The notes under the pieces: generated by a model
Databases searched by the model: none
What the model was told of the DNA's origin: nothing
Seen by the model: only the letters and a program-made list of their open reading frames with translations
Assembly (NCBI GenBank): GCA_022315425.1
Contig: JAIUPT010000021.1
Coordinates: 1,364,001 to 1,428,000, forward strand
Length of the DNA: 64,000 nucleotides
Origin: Pseudevernia furfuracea
Taxonomy: Eukaryota > Ascomycota > Lecanoromycetes > Lecanorales > Parmeliaceae
Direction of reading: 5' to 3'
Shown here: piece by piece, positions 54,831 through 64,000 of the stretch
How positions within the stretch are numbered: position 1 is the first letter of the stretch
Layout of the letters: every line of letters starts with the position of its first letter
Made by a program: the position numbers and the translations under genes

Positions 54831-57175
54831 TGAAAGAGGTACCCCTTTGCAATGTAGCCAACGTCGGAATATCCACGTACTAGATATAAGCATCTATTGG
54901 TATCGAATTGCCAGTCCTCAAAGATTCTTTCCTTCGTACTCATCTCTTACAGCCTTGACCGGAAAGGTAGCGATCGTGAGGGCGAAAGGAGTGAGGCCTT
55001 CGAGGAAAGCCGCCACATTGCTTGTTTCGAAACATTACCGCTGGATTAATTACAAACCCCTTTCTACATCCCATTAACCAATGTCGGCATGATCCTAATG
55101 ATCGGGAAACTTCCTTTTGTTAGTCCCCGCACCGCTTTGAAAGCAAATGGAGCTATCCGTATATAGCGGTCCGATCCCTCAAAAGGAGTTGTCATTGATA
55201 TAGCGTATGTCGAGTTTTTTTTTTTTTTTTTTTTTTTTTAAATATCTGGAGACTCTCCTCCACTTGGAGCATTTTGGGCCTTTTTCTAATCCGTCAACGG
55301 CTATGGATGTTTTCGGCTTGGTGATCTATCTATGACTTTGCAAGGAATAATGGGAATGGAGGAGGGAATGGCTTGGGCTTGCGCGTGGGGGGCGGGGGGG
55401 AGAGGGTTGGCGGGGTGAGTGAGCTTGGGGATGGATGGCTCTTGTTATGGCTAGGGTTTTCGAGTAATATGGGGAATGGGGCCGGATGTGAAGGAGTGGA
55501 TTTGGGGGGGGGGGAAGAGGGGGAAGAGGGGCAGTCTGGTATGGTTGATATGTGATGGAGATATGCGGTGGGGTTGTGGAATCTTTTCTCATTTCCCTCC
55601 TTTTTTTTATCATATGCAATTGTTTGAGCTGGGTTTCGATTTAGGGATCTAGGCGGCCCTTACTGGTGAGATTGCGGCACTTGCTGCATGTACTCTGAGG
55701 TGTCATCGTGAATGTGCTTGCGAGATTGGGACGGCAGGGGTTGTTGTTGTAAGGGCGAAGGAAGAGGCGGAGGCGGAGGAGGGATGCATGGTCTATCGAG
55801 ATATTGATTAGGGGTTCGAGTATGTATGTATAGATGTCTTAGATATGTGGAGCGCTGCCACTGGATTGTGTATGGAATTGCTCAATTCCACTATGTGGTT
55901 TTCGTGACAATGTTCTCCGCTCGGTTGGACTTTTCGTGAGCGAAACAAACCTTGCTTGCTGCCGGAGGTTTTTTGTTATCATGATTTCTTAGAGATCAAT
56001 CGATGTTTGATTTTCAGACATTGTGAATATTGTCGTCATGAGTTCTTGATCACACACAACTTCCTCCCTTCCGCCCTCTCTGGTCTGATGTGAAAAGGCA
56101 TCTCAGATCCAATATGAACGCCACAACAAGAGCGAATATGACCTACGACCCTAGGGTAGCTCTGCGCGGACACAAGTGCGAAGGCAAATGGCGCGACTAC
56201 TACGAGCCCCACGAAGATGAAAATCGGAAGAAGCTGGTGTAAGTCCTCGAACTTCCTCAAGGCAGCTCACTGGTGAGCTAATACTTCGATGTCAATATGG
56301 CAAACGCGTGCGGAAAAATGTTCCCTCGTCGCTGGGGCATCATTTCCAAACCTACGGGTGACGACCTAAGCGCGGAGGAAGCTCCTCGATTGGACCAGCG
56401 TTGCGCTGGCGTGTGTTCGATCTCTCCTGACGGATGCCAGGGTGAAATTCTGGCGTGACACCAACTATGCTCGCGAAATGCTATTCTTGTGCCGAGCGGA
56501 AAAGGGCCCGCGACTGATGGTTTCGTTACCATGGAGCATCGTAGCAGATTTGACATAGACTAGTCTGTTCCCACTGGCGATGAAGAGCATAAGGGTGAAG
56601 GCGATGATGATTTGCTGCTGTGCGGTTGCAAGTATGAGGTATTTTGCTGCACCAAGACTTGTTCTCACGGAAGCCTTATGTTGTCGAGGGGATAGGAGAC
56701 GATGCTGAAAATGTATCTAAAAATTGATGGCAAAGGAGAATCGGGCAAGTCTCTGAGAATACAGAAATTATGCTTGACTAATAGAATCGTTAAGAAGGGA
56801 GAAGATGGCGATCCGGTGATACTGGGTCCACATCGCGAAACTTTTCTCAACTTCTTCGAGGGGTGTTTTGGGGGGAAGAATTCTTCCTTTTTCTGGATCC
56901 AGAACGCATGATAGCTTGACATTTTCTAGGATGGACTTTTGAGGAGATTGCTGATGCTGCTCACAAGCTAGCTGATGATAGTCACATCAAGAAGTACGAT
57001 AGCGAAAACGTAGATGATGCTAAGTAGAAAAAGCCACAGATAGTTAGATAATCATCAGGAACATACCTCCAGTTGTCACCATCGAGTAGACCATGGAGTT
57101 AGAACTCTCCTGACTGTGGCGACCTTTGACAACAGTCATCGCCACCGAGGATTTTTTTTACCGGAGATTCAATGG
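54831..57175. other. Gene-poor region with poly(T) tract
   Basis: 2.3 kb. Contains a 25-nt T run at 55215-55239, G-rich stretches near 55385-55530, and short ORFs only. Confidence 0.5.
56036..56668 (-). other. Possible small membrane-protein ORFs
   Basis: Two short frames with convincing hydrophobic helices: 56668-56465 (ATAQQQIIIAFTLMLFIA) and 56260-56036 (LLPIFIFVGLVVVAPFAFALV). A GTAACG...CATAG intron (about 65 nt) could extend the first, but I could not join the two into one frame with good signals. They may be exons of one unrecognised membrane protein or remnants. Confidence 0.25.
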
Positions 57176-57865
57176 TCACATTACGGCACATCCACCATTA
57201 GACAGACCTCCATTTTCCGTGGTGGTTTTGGCCGCTGTCCTGGCAATGTCTTCGATTACTTCGTTCATGAGCTCGCCCGTTGCAGCTGAACATTCGGCAT
57301 AGTGGTCACAGCGGAGATCTTGAGCTACTTTGAGCCCCTACGAGCAATCCAGGTCAGATTTGGCAATCCTTGTCCACGGGCTCCTGACAACTGACCTCCT
57401 GCGGATAGATCACCCCTGGCTTTTCCTCCCGGAGATCCCTCTTCAAGCCCAACAACATGACAGGTATGTCGTCCCGATCTTTCATGTAAGATTCCACCAT
57501 TCGCTTGAACCATACATGCTGCACATTGACTAAGCTTCTCCTATCGTTGATGTCGTAGCATAATACTATAAAGTCTGGTTCTAACAGCGTGTAATGCTCA
57601 GGGGAAGCCGTGTCGAAGAATTCGAAGCGGTAGAACCGATTGTACAGGCGTATGTCCCAGACAAAAGGCTGGTCCAGGTCGCGGAGAAGGGGTAAGGAAG
57701 TGGTCTGCTGGCGCAGGGAGTTGGCGCCATGGCTCAGTTTTCTAAGTATCTATGCTCAGCGTTGAACAGGTAAAAGGGGGAGGGAGATTTCTACGAGAGA
57801 AAGGTGGATTTGCCGCAGTCGGGGTCGCCGAGAAGGAGGATAGTGACTGTTGGTGGGTTGTCCAT
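57176..57865 (-). CDS. Atypical Ras/Rho-like small GTPase with CaaX box
   Basis: Three exons read leftwards: 57865-57795, 57741-57396, 57337-57176, giving 192 aa. G1 is GDPDCGKST (13-21); the G3 position is FFDTASPEHY (D67-T-A-S70 in place of DTAG); G4 is LGLKRDLR (122-128, Rho-like, in place of NKxD); G5 is ECSA (154-157). The protein ends in CAVM, a CaaX box whose final Met favours farnesylation, so it should be membrane-bound. Overall length and the LKxDLR element resemble Rho, but no Rho insert helix is evident. The DTAS change hits a glycine important for the GTP switch, so it may not cycle normally. The nearest neighbour on the same strand is a Pth11-like receptor. Confidence 0.8.
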
Positions 57866-58486
57866 GTAGGTATGAACAGCTTTCGATCGATGACCTCACA
57901 GTTTCGAATCTCCAACGTTCCGAGGCGCGGATTACGTAAGTAACTCTAGTCACAAGCAAAACACCGAACGCTGATTACTAACGCCGTAGCCGGTGAACTC
58001 AAATAGAGCTAAGAGCTACGTACCTGATTCTTGAAAGAGACACGAGGGTCTGTCAGTCTATATCAGTGTACCTACACAGTAGTCTCAGCTTTATACTGGC
58101 CATTCTTTTCGCAGTGCTTGTTGAGAAAGTAGTGACAAGAATGCAACAGCGAAGCTGTCTAGGTTTCAGCTACAGCAACTTTAGTCCTTCCCCTCTTACA
58201 TGATTCACGTTTTCGGTTCTATCTTAATAGATTTGGGAGACTGCTATGACTAAGACATTATCTGTACAAATGGCCAACCTCCGCCCCATAGTGTCATTCA
58301 TTTCCATGCTGATGTGCTCATAGATACAGGAACATCCAGGATACTACTCCGAGGGGAAGAACAAAATCTTGGGAGTCACCTGTGGCATTCAAGGATGCCG
58401 TGAGTTTGCTTTTGGCAAGGAGGTACCCTCGCCTCCAGTTCATTGATAGTCGTAAACGTAGTATCGTCTGCTCAATGTTTGGGCCT
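57866..58486. other. Intergenic region
   Basis: No supported gene between two minus-strand genes; serves as the promoter region of the GTPase gene. Confidence 0.4.
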
Positions 58487-59676
58487 CTAGTGTGGCAGAT
58501 GAGCCAGTGGAAAATGCTGGCCTTGCGCTCGGTAACTCGGCGATGCCAAGTTCTGTGTTTCCAGATCATCTCGAAAGGTACCGAGCGACGAATCACCCGG
58601 TCGCGAGCTTCTATCGTCGGACTCTTTTCTCTCGACTCCGGTCTGGCCATCGCTCATGTCCTTGAAACGGCGCATGCTGCCACGAGATATCAAACTCTGC
58701 CTTCCCTTGCTGGTGAGCAAGACTCGATAGAGTGGTAAAGATCCAACCATGACAGCGATTGTGACTTCGAGGCTTGACCACAGCGCAACGCCAGAGAACG
58801 TGCCCGATTGAAGGGACTCAACAGTGCGAAGTATGTCGAAGATGGCGACTACAAAGGCAAGGGAGAAGATTCCGGCAAGAACTAATTTCTGTGATCTGCG
58901 CAGTTGGAGGCCCCAGACCATAAAAAGGGGCAATATGATGACTGTAGAGCGTCAGATTACGTGAATAAGAATCTAGGAGATGACCACTCACCGAGAAGAT
59001 CTGATGTAACATTCAGAGCACACCAATATTTATAGGTAGCCCTGATGTTGTGCAGTGCCTGAGGCGAAGCGCATTTTTCTGCAAGTCATTAACTTTGGAC
59101 GGCTCAAACTGGGAGGGCTAGATGCGTACTGTAAGTATATAGGTCGCTCGCAGATCCGCAAATCGTGAATGTGCTGCCAATGCACACCCAAAACGAAGCG
59201 AAAGTGAACGCAACAGCCGCCCACCACACCCGAATAAAGGTACGTGATACCTCAAAAAGGAGGCGGTAGAAGATTAAGAATGTAGCTTTTACCGTCCACA
59301 GTACCATAAAAACCAGCAGCGTCACGACTAATCTGAGTTGCAAGTAGGTATGATAGAAGGGATCTGTGAGGGGTGGAGCGGCTTCTTGCTTGCGACCTAT
59401 CCTCGCAATTCGAGCCGAATATGGAAAGCCAGCTGTGTACGTGCCGGCGAGGGCTATGAGGAGAAGGAGCGAAAGCAGATGCGAAGCGTCGTCCAAGTAG
59501 AATCTTGAGGCGGTGGCATAGCGAATGGCGAATCGCCCAGCAGATAACAGAATGGCGACAGTGGTAAAGGTCCAGAGAAGAGCCTGTATTGTTTTACACG
59601 AGATGAGAATGCAAATCTACGGCTAGAATGGAGGAAGACGAACATTCAAGCTCTGCACCGAAAGTGAATCATACAT
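58487..59676 (-). CDS. Pth11-like integral membrane (rhodopsin-type) receptor
   Basis: Four exons read leftwards: 59676-59659 (tentative 18-nt first exon), 59583-59130, 59078-58992, 58941-58487; 337 aa with consistent phases. Hydrophobic helices: ALLWTFTTVAILLSAGRFAIR, YLDDASHLLSLLLLIALAGTY, LQLRLVVTLLVFMVLWTVKATFL (with the family LRL...W..K element), VWWAAVAFTFASFWVCIG, NVTSDLLVIILPLFMVWGLQL, LVLAGIFSLAFVVAIFDILR and WSSLEVTIAVMVGSLPLYRVLL, i.e. seven. The cytosolic tail is hydrophilic and Ser/Arg-rich. Pth11-like proteins sense surface or nutrient cues in filamentous ascomycetes; no CFEM domain is present. The first exon (donor GTGCAG) is the least certain part. Confidence 0.8.
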
Positions 59677-60370
59677 AGCCAGGCGAGCATCAGGTATTCA
59701 GAGAATATGTCAGATTGCAGACGATCGCTTTCGCGAATGCGTTGACGAGAAAGGCAAGAGGATCACGATAGAAGGTCGAGTAAAGGGGATTCAGATCAGA
59801 TTTAACGTCGTGAACCAAGTTTCAACCTCAGATGGAGGTACCGTATTCTTATCATAATCGGACCGAGGGGTAGAGGCAGTGCGCCTTCAACGCGCCGCGC
59901 CGCACAGAAGCAGAATTGGTGTGGGTTGTAAGCATCGGGGGCGAGCTAGATATTCAGCCCCTCCAACCCATACAGATTCACCAACTCGATCGACGACGGA
60001 ACATAACAAGTCGATGCTGGATGACGCAAGCATGCGCAAACGAAGGATTCGGCATTTTTGCATAGATTAAGCCCTAAGACAACAACGTCGAATAAGAATG
60101 TCGAGGAAGAATTAGTATCAAGCTATTTTATATTGGTCGCTTATGGCGTAGGATTTAGCTGAACGAAAGCTCTAAAGTAAAAAGTTGTACGGATTATCCT
60201 TTGACGCCAGTGGCTGAATAATTGCCGGGGTGCCTGATTCGTTGATTAAGCGAGCTTAGAATTGGGTCTAGCCTTGGTCATATTAGCGCTTGAAACACCA
60301 TCAATCTCTTTCTACCTTACTCACGTCCACTATTGACACTTGTTCCTACACAGTCTTGCGCCCATCTAAT
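59677..60370. other. Divergent intergenic region
   Basis: 694 bp between divergent starts; no supported ORF. Confidence 0.45.
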
Positions 60371-62250
60371 ATGCCGGACACACCTAGCCTAGGTGCAACA
60401 GAACACTCTCCGCTTCTTGGTAATCATCCAGAGCAAGCGGAACGTCCCGCACCCGAGAGCCATTGCTCAGCGCAGAACGGATCTACAAACGACGTCGAGT
60501 CAAACCCGCAAACAGAAGATACCGACGACCCAGAGCTCGTGGAGGGGAGGAAAAAAGTCAAATCCTTCTTACCTATCCTCGCCGTCGGCATCTTCCTAGC
60601 TTTCTTGGACCAGTCCATTGTCGCTGCCATCAATGGGGAAATTGGTAGTGATCTTCACGCGCTCAGGAATGTCTCCTGGATCGCTACCGCCTATTTTCTC
60701 ACCATGACAGCTTCCCAACCTCTGTATGGCAAGCTCAGTGACGTCTTTGGGCGTAAGCCATGTCTTTTATTCGCCTACACCATGTTTGGAATTGGAAGCC
60801 TTGGCTGCGGCCTCACGAGGAGCATGGGAGGGTTGATTGCCGCCAGGGTAAGTCAGAAGCGCAGGCGCCTACTGAGATAGTGGTGTTGAAGTTATTAGGC
60901 AATTCAAGGAATCGGAGGAGGCGGCATGTTGATCGTGGTCACCGTTCTTCTCTCTGACTTCATCCCGCTGAGGGAACGGGGCACATATCAAGGCTACCTC
61001 AATCTGATTGGAGCGATTGGTTCGACCTCCGGTGGCCCTATTGGTCTGACATAAGTCCAAATCATTGCTTGGAGACTCTAGGCTAACATTCAGATCAAAG
61101 GTGGGCTCTTTGTACAAAGTATTGGTTGGAGATGGTGAGCAGGTTCTTGCTGCATGAAGACTTTCTGCTTATGCGGATGATAGGGCTTTTCTTATCCAGG
61201 TGCTTCTGTGCCTGATTGCAATCGCCTCTGTTGGCCTCTTGCTTCATCTTCCGAAACGACAGTCTGAGACACCATGGAGAAAACAGCTCCCTCGCATCGA
61301 TATCCTTGGTGCTCTGCTCCTAATACTGACTATCTTCGGCCTTTTGTTCGGCCTTGACCGAGGCAGCAATGTTTCTTGGCGTAGTCCTTTAACCATAGGA
61401 TCTCTATGCGCCACGGTACCTTTGTCAATCGCATTTCTTGGAGTTGAAACGCGTTTCGCCGTCGAGCCGTTCACACCCGGCCACATCATCTTTAACAAAG
61501 CTCTTTTTGCATGCTATGTCCATAACTTCTTTTTGTACTCAGGTTTTACCACACTAATATTCTATCTGCCTCTCTTCTTCCAGGTCATTCTGGAAATGAC
61601 GCCTGCCCAGGGCGGGGCGAGCCTTATCCCTGCTGCAGTTTCTGCTATCGTCGGCACGCTCCTCGGTGGAATGATCTTGAAGAGGACAGGAAAATTCTAT
61701 TGGCTCGCTGTGCTCGCGATGATAGCGGCCACACTTGGATCTATACCTATCGCGGTGGCGCCTTCACTCGATAACGGTTCGCTTGCAAGCGTCTACGTTG
61801 GATCCATCATCAGTTTCGTGCCACAGGGTGTAGCCCTGACAGCTTCTCTCATCGCGATTAGTACGTCTTGACACCCACGATGACCATAGCGCTGCTAACG
61901 GTCTCCAAGTATCCAATGTCTCAGCAGCAGATCAAGCTGTAGCCACAGCATGCTCCTTCCTGTTCCGATCTCTCGGGGCAGCAGTCGGCGTCTCCTTGGT
62001 CGGCACGCTTATTCAAAATGTCTTACGGATCAGGCTTCGCGCCTCTCTTGAGCCTCATGAGGCCGATCAGATAATTGGAAACATCGCACAAAGCCTCGAA
62101 TTCATCAAGGATCTGCCTCCTTCGCTTCGCTATATTGTCCGAGATTGCTATAGTGCCGGCATCCAAGCTGGTTTCGCAATGTGCGTAGGCTTACTTGCAA
62201 TCTCCGCGCTGGGCGTCTTCTGGTGGCGGGAGAAAAAGCTTTCTAAGTAA
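60371..62250 (+). CDS. MFS transporter, 14-TM DHA2 / Fnx1-Vba-like
   Basis: Five exons (60371-60847, 60899-61043, 61101-61134, 61184-61860, 61910-62250), 557 aa. The N terminus has a cytosolic ~75-residue tail beginning with PDTPSLGATEHSPLLG (an acidic/dileucine-like vacuolar sorting type). TM1 is LPILAVGIFLAFLDQSIVAA; loop 2-3 has GKLSDVFGRKP; motif C-like AIQGIGGGGMLIVVTVL and GAIGSTSGGPIGG follow. The sequence style is closer to vacuolar basic amino-acid permeases (Fnx1/Vba) than to siderophore-iron transporters, but substrate cannot be read from sequence. An MFS exporter role is possible. Exon 3 is only 34 nt. Confidence 0.85.
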
Positions 62251-62670
62251 TGGGCATCATCTTGTCAGCGCATATCCGCAATGTACAATGTAATCTAGGG
62301 CCAATTCATCAGAAAAGTCAAGCTTCTCTCCTATGGTACTCACGGAGCAAGGGAAGTGCGGGAATCCCAATGACTCCTTCGATCATATCTATCTATCTAT
62401 CCGACCAGACCGTAATCGAAGAGAATCCAAACACCGAAATTGGAAGGCCAAACCACTCAAATAACCCCACCCTCCCTCTCTCCTAATCAGCTGATCTCGG
62501 CAGCCATCAAAAATTGTTTCAACCCTTACACCCTTACTCGATGCCACGCGAACACTACTCTCATTGCTAGCACGCGCATTCAAGGGACCCAATCAAGGTA
62601 TACCAAACCGACCCGCAAACTACTTTAGACATGCATCTGCCGCTCGCTCACGAAGCGCAATCTTCCCTCC

Positions 62671-62738
<68 letters not shown>

Positions 62739-63123
62739 CATATATCCAATCTACCACCATCATCATCATCATCATCACCACCACCATCATCAACCTCTCA
62801 TTCTTTCCAAGAAGGATCTCCGTTGGACATGTTTTTGCGCCCGCCGCCCTTTTCTTTCCACGAGCCACTTCATGCGTTCTTGCTTCTAACCCGTGCCGTT
62901 AGCCCTCTCCTTCCTAACTAGCCACTGCCTGAGCGGAGTGGTAAGCGGAGTGGTAAGCGGCGTCTTTTGCGTTGTGCGTGTTGTTGAGTGGTGTGTGTGT
63001 ATGTATGTAGGTATGCTACGCTGCTCAGCGATGTACACTTACTCTGCGTTTGCAAAGAAGCCGGTATCGTTCAAGCCATCTTTGCCTTTGAGTATTACCC
63101 CGTTTTTTGACTCCACTAACTCA
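62251..63123. other. Convergent intergenic region with microsatellites
   Basis: Contains a (CT)n tract at about 62664-62735 and a (CAT/CAC)n tract at about 62753-62792. Short ORFs reading LSLSLS or HHHH through them are repeat artefacts. Confidence 0.65.
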
Positions 63124-64000
63124 TCACCACCCTCTCTGCTCGTTTCTACTTTGCCCCCCTTCCACGAGTTCAGCAGAGCCCCTGTTACTATCATACCTCA
63201 CATCCAGCTCCACCGTGTGCCTTATCGTCGCATTTCCTTGCTTCACCAGCCCCTCTCCATCCCCGTCAGTACCCTTCAGCGTGGTTGCGTTCCAGCCAAT
63301 GTCTGAAGAGTGGAGTTCAGTATCGGGGCTCCTTCTCTTGCCGTGGTCGCCGTGCGGTGACGTATGCCTCTGGTAGGACCTTTTCTGGCGTGACGACCCG
63401 CCGTAGTGTTCAGCGCCTGGAAGGCGGAAGAGAATCAGGTAGAGGGGACGCAGGGTGGGGACGCAGGAGGCCATGATGACGACGTTGATCTCGACGCTGT
63501 GGTGGATGAGGTCAGCTGGTGGATTGGAGGGGTGCGAGATTGGGAAGTTCGCTGCCACGCGGTGAAATGTAAAATATTACCTATTCCAGATGAAAAGAGG
63601 GACCGTGTTCCCTTCAGACGCGTTAGTGAGCAGGTCAGGCCATAGATGAAGCACGATTAGCGTACATGTGAAGTCCGATCTTCCTGATTCCGAGGGCAGC
63701 TTCGAAGTCTTGATGACTCCACAGATAGCTGCGCTGGAAGGGTAGATCTGTTAGCATATTTTTTGGCCGACCTTTCTCATGAGATATGGGTACAGCGAGT
63801 AGGAGTCTAGACTTACAATATACCGACACTCATGATCAAACTCAGACTGACTTTCTTGCGCATTGGCATCTGTAGCGTCCAGATCACAGACACTGGGATG
63901 GCTGCCAGTGCAATGTCCAAGAACGCGCTGTAACCTGAAGATGATCTTAAAAGCTAGACAGAAAGATTTCGAGATTTGGTTGGGACCTACTCGAGCATAT
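63124..64000 (-). CDS. Pth11-like membrane receptor, 5' end beyond the window
   Basis: Partial gene read leftwards from the window edge: exon piece 64000-63991, then 63934-63817, 63733-63666, 63611-63581 and terminal exon 63496-63124. Joined they read ICSSYSAFLDIALAAIPVSV, IWTLQMPMRKKVSLSLIMSV, GIFAAICGVIKTSKL, WNTVPLFIWNSVEINVVIMA, SCVPTLRPLYLILFRLPG. This is the C-terminal half of a Pth11-like/rhodopsin-domain fungal membrane protein (the DxxLAxIPxxxIWxLQMPxRKK and VEINxxIxxxCxPTLRPL patterns). It ends in a hydrophilic Ser/Arg/Gly-rich tail. The 31-nt and 68-nt exons have good splice signals. The N-terminal helices lie outside the window. Confidence 0.75.

Noticed and set aside
62628..62921. 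ORFs encoding Leu-Ser and His-rich repeats
   Set aside because: Produced by (CT)n and (CAT)n microsatellites read in frame.
1..64000. tRNA or rRNA genes
   Set aside because: Several GTTCGA-like words were looked at, but none sits in a cloverleaf-compatible context; no rRNA signature was seen. A tRNAscan-SE run would be decisive.

Overview
The window is nuclear DNA of a filamentous ascomycete (Pezizomycotina). The evidence is the short spliceosomal introns (mostly 48-70 nt, GTRNGT donors, CTRAC-type branch points), two Pth11-like receptor genes (a Pezizomycotina family), a hydroxamate-siderophore gene pair, a GH72 cell-wall transglycosylase and fungal mannanases. The class is not certain. The intron behaviour at 12-15 kb resembles what is known from some Dothideomycetes, but I would not assign a class on that alone. 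All exon models below were built by eye from splice signals, reading-frame continuity and recalled family conservation; no alignment or search was run.

Layout. 0-3 kb: a degenerate 160-bp tandem repeat running into an unrecognised 832-aa protein. 3.5-7.6 kb: housekeeping genes (Sds3/Dep1-like co-repressor subunit; GPI15/PIG-H; an RS-domain protein ending in a Hub1-like ubiquitin fold). 7.9-10.7 kb: a small secreted Cys-rich ORF and otherwise gene-poor DNA. 10.7-15.5 kb: a MAK32-type pfkB kinase divergent from a PRPP synthetase gene that I resolve into 20 exons. 16.3-19.8 kb: a CmcJ/GA4-desaturase-like oxidoreductase and a type II membrane glycosyltransferase-like protein. 20.3-27.7 kb: three secreted or GPI-anchored glycoside hydrolases (GH72, GH5 mannanase, GH26 mannanase). 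28.3-29.8 kb: a BTB protein. 31.8-45.6 kb: a ferrichrome-type siderophore locus, with a 3660-aa single-exon NRPS divergent from ornithine N5-monooxygenase. 46.9-54.8 kb: a truncated-looking ORF, a TLC-domain protein, mitochondrial seryl-tRNA synthetase and a UBE2O-type ubiquitin conjugase sharing a short bidirectional promoter with it. 57-64 kb: an atypical Ras/Rho-like GTPase with a CaaX box, a Pth11-like receptor, a 14-TM MFS transporter and a second Pth11-like receptor cut by the window end.

How genes work together. SidA-type hydroxylation of ornithine supplies N5-hydroxyornithine, which (after acylation by an enzyme not in this window) would be assembled by the divergent NRPS; a GATA-type site lies between them. 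The GH5 and GH26 genes form a small mannan-degrading neighbourhood. The most unusual items are the PRPP synthetase gene with 19 introns in two size classes, the longer class sharing a diverged 3' module and foldback potential (introner-like candidates); three inferred GC-AG introns in two adjacent glycosidase genes; an NRPS with only two adenylation domains but four T and four C domains; a 31-bp perfect inverted repeat upstream of GH26; and an atypical CaaX GTPase with a substituted switch II motif.
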